Shown: positions 1-7,974, numbered from the stretch's first letter. The stretch is 64,000 nt of DNA from Nocardioides sp. TRM66260-LWL (GCF_020075545.1 NZ_JAIQZK010000009.1:62001-126000), one strand, 5' to 3'. The notes: a model not told the origin generated them from the sequence alone. Numbers and translations: made by a program.

Positions 1-178
1 ACAGCCGCGCCACCTCCGACGCGACGGCGGCGCGCTCCTCGATGGCCAGCGCGCCCCAGGAGGACGCCGCGGCGTGGGCCGCGGCCAGGGCCGCCTCCAC
101 CTCGGCGTCGGTGGCGGTGTCGTGCTCGGCGACGACCTCGCCGGTGGCGGGGTCGACGGCGCGGTAGGCGATGCTCAT
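1..178 (-). CDS. Aldehyde dehydrogenase family protein, N-terminal fragment (runs off the window)
   Basis: The first 59 residues are visible, beginning MSIAYRAVDPATGEVVAEHD and continuing with EVEAALAAAHAAASSWG. This is the usual N-terminus of NAD(P)-dependent aldehyde dehydrogenases of the succinate-semialdehyde dehydrogenase type. The catalytic Cys and Glu lie outside the window. It follows the amine oxidase gene on the same strand after a 77 bp gap. An amine oxidase releases an aldehyde, so the pair would fit amine to aldehyde to acid, for example putrescine or GABA catabolism. The family call is fairly sure; the substrate is inferred from the neighbour. Confidence 0.75.
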   Translation of the reverse strand, partial: MSIAYRAVDPATGEVVAEHDTATDAEVEAALAAAHAAASSWGALAIEERAAVASEVARL

Positions 179-255
179 GACAGGTCGGGCCTCTCGTCGG
201 TGGTGCGCGGGGGTCGGGGTGCTGCTCGGGTCGGCGCGGGTCGGCTCGGGAGCGC

Positions 256-1659
256 TCAGCCCAGGGTGGCGGAGACCTCGGCGGCGAGGTCGTGGCCCAC
301 CCGGATGGCGCCGTCGACGTGCTGGTAGCCCAGCCCCGCGACGTCGCTGCTGCCGAAGTGGAGCGGGCCGACCGGCTGGCGCAGCACCGCGCCCCAGCGC
401 ACCAGGCCGCCGACGTCGAAGCTGGTGGCGTAGGCGCCTCCGGTGAGCTCCTGCTCGTGCCAGTCGCTCTCGACGTAGGTGCGCGGCGTGCGGGCGGCGT
501 CACCGAAGTAGGCGGCGAGCGAGGCGAGCACCCGCTCGCGGCGCTCCTCGGGCGTCCAGGTCAGCGCCTCCTCGGCGCGCAGGTCGGAGACGAAGCCGAC
601 GAGGGTGCCGGTGCCGGTGTCGCGCTCGGAGACGTCGTTGGTGTTGTCGTAGACCTCGTGGACGAGCAGGTGCGGGGCGAACCCCGTGCCGCTGAGGCCG
701 TCCTCACGCCAGAACGGCGTGTCGTACTCGGCCTGCACCTTCAGCACCAGCCCGAAGGACGTGTGCTGGCGCGCGGCCTGGTGGCGGTGCGGCAGCGGGG
801 GCTCGATGCGGATGCGGCTCACGTGGGTGGGTGGCAGGGCGAGGACCAGCCGTCGGGCGCCGAGCGTGCCGTCGGCGGTGTGGACGACGACGCCGTCCTC
901 GGTGCGGGTGATGCGGCGGACGTCGACGCCGAGCCGCACCCGCTCGCCCAGGCGCGCGGCGATCGCCGCGGGCACCGACGCCAGGCCGCCGGCCACCCGG
1001 CGGTCGAGGATGAAGTCGGCGTCGACGAGGTGCTCGAAGCGTCCGGCGCTGGCGGCCATCAGGCCGGCCTGGAGGGCCGAGAAGGCGTGGGCCGGCTTGG
1101 TGAGCATCGCCGGGCCGATGAACAGCCCGACGGTGGCGACGGCGACGGGGTCGTCGCTCTGCGCCTCGAGCCAGGCCTGGAAGGTGACGGAGTCGAGCCG
1201 CTCGGCGTCCGGGTGGTCCCAGGGGGCGGCGGGGTCGAGCTCGAGGGAGAGGCGCTCGAGGGCGTCGCTGAGCCGCTCGACCTCGCCGTTGGTGGCCTCG
1301 GGCAGCGGCAGGTCGGTGGTGAAGCGCTCGACGGCGCCGTCCGGCGTCACGAAGACGGAGTCGCCCTCGCGGTAGCGCAGGTAGGTGGTGAGCCCGAGCT
1401 CCTCGACCATCGCGAGCAGCGCGGTCTGGTCGGGGGAGATCCACTGGCCGCCGACCTCGAAGTCCGATTCCTGCCCGGCGGGGCCGTGCGACTCGGTGGA
1501 GAGGCGGCCGCCGACGCGGTCGCGGGCCTCGAGCACGACGACGTCGTGGCCGGCCTCGGTCAGGCGCAGGGCGGCGGTGAGCCCGGTGGCGCCGGCGCCC
1601 ACGACGACGACGTCGTGCTGGTCGGAGGGCCGGGTGGGCTCGGCGGGCTCGGCGGTCAT
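256..1659 (-). CDS. Flavin monoamine oxidase family protein (FAD-dependent amine oxidase)
   Basis: 467 residues. An N-terminal dinucleotide-binding motif VVVVGAGATGLTAALRL is followed by the FAD-site motif LEARDRVGGRLSTE, and the C-terminus has GGAYATSF and HFGSSDVAG near the expected FAD-contacting region of the monoamine/putrescine oxidase family. These enzymes oxidise a primary amine to an aldehyde with release of ammonia and peroxide. I start at ATG 1659 because GAGGAG lies just upstream and the Rossmann motif begins about 20 residues in; the frame is open far upstream, but that part is antisense to the TetR gene. The downstream aldehyde dehydrogenase and divergent TetR gene suggest an inducible amine-degradation operon. 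Putrescine oxidase is the likeliest activity; other amines cannot be excluded. Confidence 0.85.
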   Translation of the reverse strand: MTAEPAEPTRPSDQHDVVVVGAGATGLTAALRLTEAGHDVVVLEARDRVGGRLSTESHGPAGQESDFEVGGQWISPDQTALLAMVEELGLTTYLRYREGDSVFVTPDGAVERFTTDLPLPEATNGEVERLSDALERLSLELDPAAPWDHPDAERLDSVTFQAWLEAQSDDPVAVATVGLFIGPAMLTKPAHAFSALQAGLMAASAGRFEHLVDADFILDRRVAGGLASVPAAIAARLGERVRLGVDVRRITRTEDGVVVHTADGTLGARRLVLALPPTHVSRIRIEPPLPHRHQAARQHTSFGLVLKVQAEYDTPFWREDGLSGTGFAPHLLVHEVYDNTNDVSERDTGTGTLVGFVSDLRAEEALTWTPEERRERVLASLAAYFGDAARTPRTYVESDWHEQELTGGAYATSFDVGGLVRWGAVLRQPVGPLHFGSSDVAGLGYQHVDGAIRVGHDLAAEVSATLG

Positions 1660-1698
1660 GGCGTGCTCCTCGCAGGTCGGGGGTGGCCGGTCAGATGA

Positions 1699-1715
1699 TT
1701 TGAACAGCGTACAAA
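1699..1715. promoter_or_regulatory. 17 bp inverted repeat, candidate TetR operator
   Basis: The sequence reads TTTGaACagcGTaCAAA: 14 of 17 positions obey two-fold symmetry around a 3 bp centre. It lies between the divergent amine oxidase and TetR genes and overlaps the -35 box and spacer of the predicted tetR promoter, as expected for an autoregulatory TetR site. Confidence 0.6.
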
Positions 1716-1728
1716 CCGAGACTACGGT
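1700..1728 (+). promoter_or_regulatory. Predicted promoter of the TetR gene
   Basis: TTGAAC (1700-1705) and TACGGT (1723-1728) are separated by 17 bp. The expected transcription start near 1735 leaves a leader of about 50 nt before ATG 1786. The candidate operator overlaps the -35 half. Confidence 0.5.
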
Positions 1729-1785
1729 GCAATGTGTCGCAGAGCACGCCCCGCGGTCAAGGGGCGCGGGGAGGGGGTGGCGGCC

Positions 1786-2361
1786 ATGGCCCGGGCGCGC
1801 ACCCATCGCCGCCTCGAGCAGCCGCGCGAGCAGGTGCTCTCCGCGACGCTCGCGATGGTGGCCGAGCGCGGTCTCGCGGGCGTCACGATGGCCCGCCTCG
1901 CCGAGCGGCTCGGCACCAGCGGCGGCCACCTCCTCTACTACTTCGGCACCCGCGACGGGCTGCTGCTGGAGACCCTGCGCTGGAGCGAGGAGCGCTACGC
2001 CGAGGAGCGGGCTCCGGTGATGGCGCTCGAGGCGCCGGCCGGGCCCGACCCCGTGTTGGCCTTCGCCGGCGTCTACCTGCCCGTCGACCGTGGCGACGCC
2101 CGCTGGCTGCTCTGGCTGGAGCTGTGGGCGCGGGCGCCCTACGACGCCGATCTCGCGGCCGCGCAGCGCGAGCTCGACGAGGCGTGGCACGCCGACCTCG
2201 TCCGGCTGCTGCGCGCGCACCTGCCGGCGCTCGCCGATCCCGAGGGCGTCTCGGAGCGGCTGCGGGCGATGTGGGACGGCTTCGCCATCGCGGTCATCAA
2301 CGGCGGCGGCCCGGCCCAGCGCGCCCGGGCGCTGGAGCACACCCGGGCGCTGCTGGGCTGA
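1786..2361 (+). CDS. TetR/AcrR family transcriptional regulator
   Basis: 191 residues. The N-terminal helix-turn-helix is recognisable: VLSATLAMVAERGLAGVTMA, then LAERLGTSGGHLLYYFGTRD, the usual TetR recognition-helix and YYF block. The C-terminal ligand domain is divergent. ATG 1786 has a GGGAGGGGG purine run upstream; an in-frame ATG at 1732 would lie only 3 nt from the -10 box. It is divergent from the amine oxidase gene with a shared palindrome between them, so it probably represses that operon and itself. The inducer is unknown; an amine or aldehyde is the natural guess. Confidence 0.85.
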   Translation: MARARTHRRLEQPREQVLSATLAMVAERGLAGVTMARLAERLGTSGGHLLYYFGTRDGLLLETLRWSEERYAEERAPVMALEAPAGPDPVLAFAGVYLPVDRGDARWLLWLELWARAPYDADLAAAQRELDEAWHADLVRLLRAHLPALADPEGVSERLRAMWDGFAIAVINGGGPAQRARALEHTRALLG

Positions 2362-2367
2362 GGGGCC

Positions 2368-3396
2368 TCAGCCGACGAGCGCGTGCGCGACCCCGTAGTA
2401 CAGCGGGATGCCGAGCACGATGTTGAGCGGGAACGTGATGCCCAGCGCCATCGTCAGGTAGCGCGAGGGCAGCGCCTCGGGGATCGCGTACCGCACGACG
2501 GCCGGGACGACGATGTAGGAGCCGCTCGCGGCGAGCACCATCAGCATGGTCAGGTCGCCCAGCGGCAGGCGGGCGACCAGGCCGAGCGCGAGGGCGAGCG
2601 CGGCGCCGACCAGCGGCATGCCGACCGCGAAGCCGACGAGGAACAGCGGGATGCCCCGCACCTCGCGCAGCTGCCGGGCCACGACGATGCCGAGGTCGAG
2701 CAGGAAGAACGCCAGCAGGCCCTTGAACAGGTCGACGGTCAGCGGGGCCATGGTCTCGCCGCCCTTCGCCCCGGACGCCGCGCCGACGACCAGCGAGCCG
2801 ACCAGCAGCACGAAGGTGCCCTCGGTGAACGCGGAGCGGAGGATGCCGCCGAGGCCCTGCGGCTCCCCGTGGGCGTCCCCGGGCCCGACCGGGATGCCGG
2901 CACCGGCGCCGACGGGCACCGCGACCGGCGCGGACGCCTGGGAGCGCGCCCACCGGGCGAGCGCCACCGCCATCAGCACGGCGGGGCTCTCCATCAGCAC
3001 CAGCGCCACGGCCATGTGGCCGCCGGGCGCGGCGCCCTGCGAGGTGACGTACTGGGTGCCGGCCACGAAGGTGACGGCGCTGACCGAGCCGTAGGTCGCG
3101 GCGATCGCGGCGGCGTGGAACCGGTCGGTGCCGAGCCGCAGCACCCGGTACCCGATCAGCGGGATCGCCACGGCGAGCACGACGGCGAGGCCCATGGCGC
3201 GCAGCGCGTCGCCGGTGAGGCCCGAGTGCGAGAGCGCCTGGCCGCCCTTGAAGCCGATCGCCATCAGCAGGTAGAGCGAGAGGAACTTCGAGACCGCCGG
3301 CGGGATCTCGAGGTTGGAGCGCACCGCCCCGGCCAGCAGGCCCAGGGCGAAGAACAGGACGACCGGGTCGGTCAGGGTGGTCAGGGCGTCGGGCAC
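2368..3396 (-). CDS. Sodium-dependent bicarbonate transporter family permease (SbtA/DUF897-like)
   Basis: 342 residues, very hydrophobic, with about ten membrane segments. It shows family-like stretches such as LEIPPAVSKFLSLYLLMAIG, FKGG near residue 50, ATYGSVSAVTF, and a C-terminal GSYIVVPAVVRYAIPEA. The family contains cyanobacterial Na+/HCO3- symporters; the substrate in actinobacteria is not certain. The start is GTG 3396 with AAGGAGG upstream. A charged, Ala/Pro-rich loop sits near residues 155-185 between the two halves. It converges with the TetR gene, with 6 bp between stop codons, and is probably monocistronic. No SbtB-like PII gene is adjacent. Confidence 0.75.
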   Translation of the reverse strand: MPDALTTLTDPVVLFFALGLLAGAVRSNLEIPPAVSKFLSLYLLMAIGFKGGQALSHSGLTGDALRAMGLAVVLAVAIPLIGYRVLRLGTDRFHAAAIAATYGSVSAVTFVAGTQYVTSQGAAPGGHMAVALVLMESPAVLMAVALARWARSQASAPVAVPVGAGAGIPVGPGDAHGEPQGLGGILRSAFTEGTFVLLVGSLVVGAASGAKGGETMAPLTVDLFKGLLAFFLLDLGIVVARQLREVRGIPLFLVGFAVGMPLVGAALALALGLVARLPLGDLTMLMVLAASGSYIVVPAVVRYAIPEALPSRYLTMALGITFPLNIVLGIPLYYGVAHALVG

Positions 3397-3528
3397 GACG
3401 GCCTCCTTGGTTCGTGGGGCGGTGACGCCGGCGCGGTGGGGTCGCTCTGATGCCGGAATCTGAATACAGGAAGCAAACTACCGGCATTGAGATGCCTGCA
3501 TGGAGATTCTGGTGAGATGTGCGGCGGG

Positions 3529-4878
3529 TCACCCCCGGCCGGGCGGCTGGGCGTCGAGCCGCGCCGCCAGCCAGTCGACCGTGTGCGCCAGCCAGTCGTC
3601 GTAGTGGCCCATCGCGCAGTGGTCGTCGCCGGGGTAGAGCAGCAGCTCGCCGAGCGGGGCCGCCTCGGCCAGGTCCCGCGAGTCGCGGGCGTCGGCGAGG
3701 GTGTCGTCGGCTCCGTTGACGACGAGGAGCGGCACGTCGACGCGCTCCGCGAGGTCCAGCAACGCCAGGCGCCGCAGGCGCCGGACGAGATCGAGCGGGT
3801 GCCGTGCGCCCGTCACCTCGGCCAGGGTCGTCAGCATGATCTCCGGCATGCCCCAGGCGGCGACCGGGCGCAGGCTGCGGTCGTAGAAGCCGCCGTTGGA
3901 CACGGCCGCGCGCACGCGCGGCTCCTCGGCCGCCAGACGCGTCGACCAGGTGGCCCCGAGGCTGAACCCGACGGCGCCGAGGCGGTCCGGGTCGAGCCGA
4001 GGATCGGCGGCGAGGCGATCCACGACGGCGGTGTACGCGGCGAGGGACGCGGGGGAGAGCGGCCCCGGGTGCAGGTACGTGCCGGGCATCTCCACGCCGA
4101 CGACGGCCAGGCCGCGGTCGCGATGCCGGATCAGCGGCAGGAGCAGCTCCTGGACCGTTCCCTCGAGGCCGTTGGTGACCAGCACCCCCGGCAGCGGGCG
4201 ACCGGCACGGGGGAGGACGGCCGTCGCCCGCACCTGCGCCGGCCGCCCGTCGGGTCCCGTCGCGACGCCGGGCGTCGGGTCGTCGACGAGCAGCACCTCG
4301 ACGTCGACGTCGAGGCGGTCGGCCAGGCCGTGCAGCACCAGCTCGAAGAGGTCGCGCGAGCGGCGGTACGCCGCGAGGCGGTGCGGCGTCAGGCCCGGCC
4401 AGCCGGCGGCGAACAGGTAGGTGATCGCACGGACGACGGCCCGGAGCCCCTGCGTGGCGTCGTCCGCGTCGTCGGCCTCGTCCGCGTCGTCCGCGCCGGT
4501 GCGGCGCCCGCGGGAGTCGGCCCAGGTCGCGGCGGCCGGCCCCAGCACCCGGTCGATCACGCCGGCGGCCTCGCCCGGCTCCGCCGCCAGGAGCGCCTCG
4601 ATCGACGGCGCCGATGCGCGGGCCAGCACCGCGTCGGCCCGTCCGATCTGCTCCTCGGCCAGCGCCGACCAGAAGGCGGCCCACCCGGCGTCCTCGAAGG
4701 TGCGGCAGGCCGCGAGGTGGGCGAGCACCTCGTCCCGGTCGAGCCCGCCCATCAGTGCGAAGCGGTCGGCGAAGAGCGCGGGCAGGTAGCGCCCGACGCC
4801 GTGACGGCGGGCGCCGGACTCGGTGGTGCCGGTGAGGGCGCGGGCGGTGACGGCGAGGTCGCGAGCGAAGGTGGCCAC
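3529..4878 (-). CDS. Alpha/beta hydrolase, FrsA-like esterase family
   Basis: 449 residues. The N-terminal half is a helical cap-like region; an acidic low-complexity run (ADDADEADDADDA) near residue 150 probably marks a linker. The C-terminal half is an alpha/beta hydrolase fold with nucleophile motif GFSLGATW, a candidate acid in NGADDTLADARDS and a candidate His in GDDHCAMGHYDDW. Length and order resemble FrsA-type and dihydropseudooxynicotine-hydrolase-type esterases. GTG 4878 is chosen because a TACCGT -10 box ends 6 nt upstream, suggesting leaderless transcription. It is divergent from a TetR gene that shares a palindrome with it and is probably its repressor. The substrate is unknown. 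Confidence 0.75.
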   Translation of the reverse strand: MATFARDLAVTARALTGTTESGARRHGVGRYLPALFADRFALMGGLDRDEVLAHLAACRTFEDAGWAAFWSALAEEQIGRADAVLARASAPSIEALLAAEPGEAAGVIDRVLGPAAATWADSRGRRTGADDADEADDADDATQGLRAVVRAITYLFAAGWPGLTPHRLAAYRRSRDLFELVLHGLADRLDVDVEVLLVDDPTPGVATGPDGRPAQVRATAVLPRAGRPLPGVLVTNGLEGTVQELLLPLIRHRDRGLAVVGVEMPGTYLHPGPLSPASLAAYTAVVDRLAADPRLDPDRLGAVGFSLGATWSTRLAAEEPRVRAAVSNGGFYDRSLRPVAAWGMPEIMLTTLAEVTGARHPLDLVRRLRRLALLDLAERVDVPLLVVNGADDTLADARDSRDLAEAAPLGELLLYPGDDHCAMGHYDDWLAHTVDWLAARLDAQPPGRG

Positions 4879-4884
4879 GCGGGG

Positions 4885-4932
4885 ACGGTAGGCACGCGGA
4901 GCGAACTAACGCAACGATCTGTGCGATAGTCT
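4885..4932. promoter_or_regulatory. Face-to-back leaderless promoters of the esterase and TetR genes
   Basis: On the minus strand TACCGT (4890-4885) ends 6 nt before GTG 4878. On the plus strand TAGTCT (4927-4932) ends 6 nt before ATG 4939. Both spacings are too short for a ribosome-binding leader. Confidence 0.55.
4910..4925. promoter_or_regulatory. 16 bp inverted repeat, candidate TetR operator
   Basis: CGCAacGATCtgTGCG, 12 of 16 positions symmetrical. It lies in the spacer of the plus-strand promoter and overlaps the expected -35 region of the minus-strand promoter, so one bound dimer could silence both genes. Confidence 0.55.
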
Positions 4933-4938
4933 GACGCC

Positions 4939-5547
4939 ATGGAGGACGCTCCCCGCCGCCGCCCCGGCGGCCGCTCCGCACGGGTGAGGCAGGCCGTCCT
5001 GGAGGCGGCGCTCGACGCCCTGGAGCAGGGCGGCCCCGCGCCGACGCTCCCCGAGCTCGCCGCGCGCGCCGACGTCGCGGCGTCCTCGATCTACCGGCGC
5101 TGGGGCACCTGGGAGGCGGTCGTCGGCGACGCGCTGCTGGAGAGCAGCCGGGCCGCGATCCCCGCGCCCGACACCGGGACGCTGCGCGGCGACCTGCACG
5201 CCTGGTGCTCCGCCGTCGCCGACTACCTCCGGACGCCCCGTGGCCACGCCCTTGCCCGGGCCGCGGCGACGGTCGGCGACACGATCGACGCCGACGGTGC
5301 GCCCGACGTCCGAGCGCTGCGCGAGCAGTTCTGGAAGGCGCGCTTCGAGGCGGCGCTGCCGATGCTCGAGCGGGCTCGGGTCCGCGGCGAGCTCGTCGGG
5401 CTCGCGCCCGCCGACGACCTGCTGCTGCTCGAGCTGCTGGTCGCGCCGCTGCACCTGCGCCGGCTGCTCACCGGCGCCGACGTCGGCGCCGACCTCGCGG
5501 CGCGGATCGACCTCGTCCTGCGCGCCGCGTCGGTGGGTGGGCGGTGA
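4939..5547 (+). CDS. TetR/AcrR family transcriptional regulator
   Basis: 202 residues. The helix-turn-helix region reads VLEAALDALEQGGPAPTLPE then LAARADVAASSIYRRWGTWE, matching the TetR block with IYRRW at the end of the recognition helix. A C-terminal all-helical ligand domain follows. Its TGA overlaps the GTG of the MBL gene by 4 bp, so the two are co-translated. It probably controls the divergent esterase and its own operon. The ATG is placed directly after the leaderless -10 box. Confidence 0.85.
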   Translation: MEDAPRRRPGGRSARVRQAVLEAALDALEQGGPAPTLPELAARADVAASSIYRRWGTWEAVVGDALLESSRAAIPAPDTGTLRGDLHAWCSAVADYLRTPRGHALARAAATVGDTIDADGAPDVRALREQFWKARFEAALPMLERARVRGELVGLAPADDLLLLELLVAPLHLRRLLTGADVGADLAARIDLVLRAASVGGR

Positions 5548-6281
5548 GGATCGTCGAGGTCGCCGGGGGCGTCCACCTGGTGACCGGCACCAACGTCAAC
5601 TGGGTCGTGCTCGCCGAGGGGTCGGCGGTCACCCTGGTCGACGCCGGCTACCCGAACGACGCGCGGGCGCTGCTCGCCTCCCTCGACGCCCTCGGGCACC
5701 GGCTCGAGGACGTCGAGGCCGTCGTCCTGACCCACGCCCACCTCGATCACGTCGGCGGCGTCCCTGCGCTGCGCCGCCGACGTCCGCTTCCGGTGCTCAC
5801 CAGCCACGAGGAGGCGCGGCACGCGCGCCGCGAGTACCTCGAGCAGATGTCGGTGCCCCGGATGCTCGCCCAGGGCGGCACCCCGCAGGGGCGGCGCTGG
5901 ATCGCCCAGACGCTGCGGGCGGTGCTGCCCCACGCGTCGGCGCGGCTGCGCGAGGTCACCGGCGTGCCGTTCGGCGAGCCGCTCCACCTGCCCGGCGCGC
6001 CCGTGCCGGTCGACCTCGCCGGCCACACGCCCGGGCACACCGGCTGGCTGCTGCCCCAGCGGGGCGTCCTGGTCTCCGGCGACGCGCTCGTCACCGACCA
6101 CCCGCTCTCCGCCAGGGCCCCCGGGCCGCAGCTCCTGCCGTCGGCGTTCAGCTCCGACGAGCCGACGATGGCCGCGCGGCTGCAGGCCCTGCGCGACCTG
6201 CCGGTCGACGTCGTCGTCCCCGGCCACGGGCCGGTGCACCGCGGCCCGCTGGCCGCCGCGATCGACGCCGCGCTCGGCTGA
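5544..6281 (+). CDS. MBL-fold metallo-hydrolase
   Basis: 245 residues with the complete metallo-beta-lactamase metal signature: THAHLDH (residues 63-69), GHTPGHT near 155, SGDALVTD around 175 and VPGHGPVH near the end. The fold covers hydrolases acting on thioesters, lactones, phosphoesters and others, so no substrate is assigned. GTG 5544 overlaps the TetR stop (GTGA) and places the fold at residue 1. Co-transcription with the regulator of an esterase suggests that the two hydrolases respond to the same compound. Confidence 0.85.
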   Translation: MRIVEVAGGVHLVTGTNVNWVVLAEGSAVTLVDAGYPNDARALLASLDALGHRLEDVEAVVLTHAHLDHVGGVPALRRRRPLPVLTSHEEARHARREYLEQMSVPRMLAQGGTPQGRRWIAQTLRAVLPHASARLREVTGVPFGEPLHLPGAPVPVDLAGHTPGHTGWLLPQRGVLVSGDALVTDHPLSARAPGPQLLPSAFSSDEPTMAARLQALRDLPVDVVVPGHGPVHRGPLAAAIDAALG

Positions 6282-6320
6282 CGCGGTCCGGCGTCACGGT
6301 GGGGCCGAGCCGCGACACGA

Positions 6321-6358
6321 CGACGCCCGGCCGCTCGAGGTCGAGCAGCCGGGCGTCG
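6321..6358. terminator. Bidirectional hairpin after the MBL gene and the msrA 3' fragment
   Basis: CGACGCCCGGC (6321-6331) pairs perfectly with GCCGGGCGTCG (6348-6358), loop 16 nt. The identical 11 bp stem with a different loop occurs after intact msrA at 7928-7961, so it belonged to an msrA 3' end. Confidence 0.7.
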
Positions 6359-6371
6359 GGTGGAACATCCG

Positions 6372-6449
6372 TCAGGTGAGCGTCGGGAACTTGACCCCGG
6401 TGTTCGCGTGGCAGCGGTAGCCGTGCGGCACCTTGTGCAGGTACTGCTG
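6372..6449 (-). pseudogene. msrA: Displaced 3' end of an msrA gene (last 25 codons)
   Basis: Read on the minus strand, the segment encodes [20 protein letters not shown] plus FPTLT and a stop, identical at protein level to the last 25 residues of the intact msrA at 7975-8634. At DNA level 74 of 78 positions match. The four differences (CGC/CGG, GCG/GCC, GGG/GGC, GTC/GTG) are all synonymous third positions. Upstream of 6449 similarity stops abruptly. It therefore looks like the 3' end of a separate functional msrA allele, left when the islet entered or when the gene was replaced. Confidence 0.85.
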
Positions 6450-6598
6450 CCAGAACGTGGATGCGCACGTAACGGCCTTCAGCGTCGAAGTTCCGCGTCG
6501 CGGCGGACTACCGCCTTCAAGACGTATCTGGGTGGGGCGCCCCGGCTCATCCGCTGGCAGTCCCCGGATGACTTCTTGTTGCAGTACGTTGGTAAGTG

Positions 6599-6892
6599 AT
6601 GGCGGAGCGGTTCTGGTTCGTGAGTGTCGGGCCATTCGACGAGGGTCACGTCATCGAATGGGTCGAGGGGGTGGCCGATCGTTCTCCTGGCTCGCCTGAG
6701 GTCGAACTGATCGACCATCGTCAGTGGTACGCGAGAGCGATAGATGCCGATACGGTTCGCGATGCTCTGGTGGCGCTCCGGGTTGGGATCGCTGGTGCGG
6801 GGGTTGCCGACGATGTCCGGTCGTCTGTCGCGGGGCTCGTCAGCGACATGGAGACCTGGCTGAAGCGAGAGTTCGACGCAGGCCAGGATTGA
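6599..6892 (+). CDS. Hypothetical protein in the msrA islet
   Basis: 97 residues starting MAERFWFVSVGPFDEGHVIE. No family is recognised. It looks like a small soluble alpha/beta protein with an acidic profile and no signal peptide or membrane segment. ATG 6599 directly follows an in-frame GTG at 6596; neither has a strong ribosome site. The stop overlaps the ATG of the next gene (TGATG), so the two are translationally coupled and probably work together. Codon use is less GC-biased than that of neighbouring genes, consistent with transfer. A small partner for the HIRAN protein is plausible, but no function is assigned. Confidence 0.6.
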   Translation: MAERFWFVSVGPFDEGHVIEWVEGVADRSPGSPEVELIDHRQWYARAIDADTVRDALVALRVGIAGAGVADDVRSSVAGLVSDMETWLKREFDAGQD

Positions 6893-7813
6893 TGAGCTGG
6901 GGGTCGGCTGCTGGGTTAGCCGGCGTTGTCGAGGGCGGGACTGCCCCCGGTCTGGTTGACGCTCTGACCTGCCCTACAGCTTGGGTTCCAGTTCCCTCCG
7001 CTGAACGCGATCGGAGTGCCCCGTCCGCTCCTGCTGCTCCTGCTGCCCCTCGGGTGTCGCCCACCTCCTCGACCCTCGTCCGGGCATCCGATGAGCAGCT
7101 TCTCCGCCGCGAACTCGAGGCCGAGGCCACCCGGATGATGGAGCAGATCGAGGAAGATGCGCGACGGATGGCGGAGGAGACCTTCGTGGTCGACGGGTCC
7201 GATTCGTCCTGGCCCAGCGTCGAGGAGGACGAGGACCTCGCAGTCGCCGAGCGTCCCGTCCTCTCCCGCATCGACTACGTCGCCAAGGTCGATGAGCGCC
7301 GCTATCTGAACCGCCGGGGTGACGGCTCCGCGGACCTTCGGCTCGTCGACGCCGGCGATACGCTGGCAGTTTGGTCGCCTGTCGACGGCGGCGGCCTCAT
7401 CAATCCGAAGGGTCCGGGACTTCGCTCTCTCAGGCTGTACACGTCATACGCCAGGGGATCGGACCACTATCTGAAGGCGTACCGACGTGCGGACCTCCGC
7501 ATGGGGAGATGGATCGAACTCGTGCGCGAGCCGGAGAACCCGCACGACAAGAACGCCGTGGCCATGCTCCCCAGACTCGTCGAGCACGTTCGCCCACATG
7601 CAGCGGCGACGAGCGCCTGCGATCGCGCGCCGCATGGACGCGGGCGAGTCCATGGCGGCGGTGTCGCTCCGGGGGCCAAGCAGTGGACGTGACGACGAAA
7701 CCACGTTTGTCCTGATCGGGACACGCTCCGACCTCGCAGCCATGCTCGATCCCGGCGATGACCTGCCGAGCCTGAGCACCGGTCCGGACGGGCCCGCCGC
7801 CGGCGAGATCTGA
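6892..7813 (+). pseudogene. HIRAN-domain protein, interrupted by a frameshift near 7569-7572
   Basis: The frame from ATG 6892 runs through a Pro/Ala-rich linker, a coiled-coil-like Glu/Arg segment (LLRRELEAEATRMMEQIEED) and then the start of a HIRAN domain ([27 protein letters not shown]). After AVAM it loses sense. Removing one C from the CCCC run at 7569-7572 restores a continuation ([20 protein letters not shown], then [13 protein letters not shown]) to a stop at 7813. HIRAN domains bind DNA ends and occur with nucleases and helicases. Only the isolated domain is present. The shift may be a real inactivation or a homopolymer sequencing error. Confidence 0.65.
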
Positions 7814-7927
7814 CCCGCGCGTCACGGCGAAGCGCGTGGCCCGACCCGGTGCGCCGCCATGTCCGGCCGGCTGGTCGTCAAAGCCAGGCAGCACGGCCTG
7901 AGCATGTCGAAGGCCGTCGACAACGCA

Positions 7928-7961
7928 CGACGCCCGGCCACCATCAGGCAGCCGGGCGTCG
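7928..7961. terminator. Terminator hairpin of msrA
   Basis: CGACGCCCGGC (7928-7938) and GCCGGGCGTCG (7951-7961) form a perfect 11 bp stem with a 12 nt loop. It lies just after the msrA stop on the minus strand. Confidence 0.7.
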
Positions 7962-7974
7962 AGTTGAGCAGCGC

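Larger units (their letters stand above)
6450..7927. mobile_element. Candidate genomic islet inserted at the 3' end of msrA
   Basis: A roughly 1.5 kb segment of visibly lower GC lies between two direct copies of the msrA 3' end plus its terminator stem (6321-6449 and 7928-8052). It carries two overlapping genes of unknown function and no integrase or transposase. The 35 bp exactly shared at 6415-6449 and 8018-8052 would be the best candidate exchange core. It could be a decayed integrative element or the product of homologous exchange with a foreign msrA locus. Confidence 0.5.

Noticed and set aside
256..2340. Extension of the amine oxidase frame to about 694 residues
   Set aside because: The extra N-terminal part is antisense to the TetR gene, and a ribosome site plus Rossmann motif place the start at 1659.
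6450..7974. Integrase, transposase or tRNA-type attachment site for the msrA islet
   Set aside because: No recombinase frame and no tRNA sequence can be found; only the msrA 3'-end repeat marks the borders.
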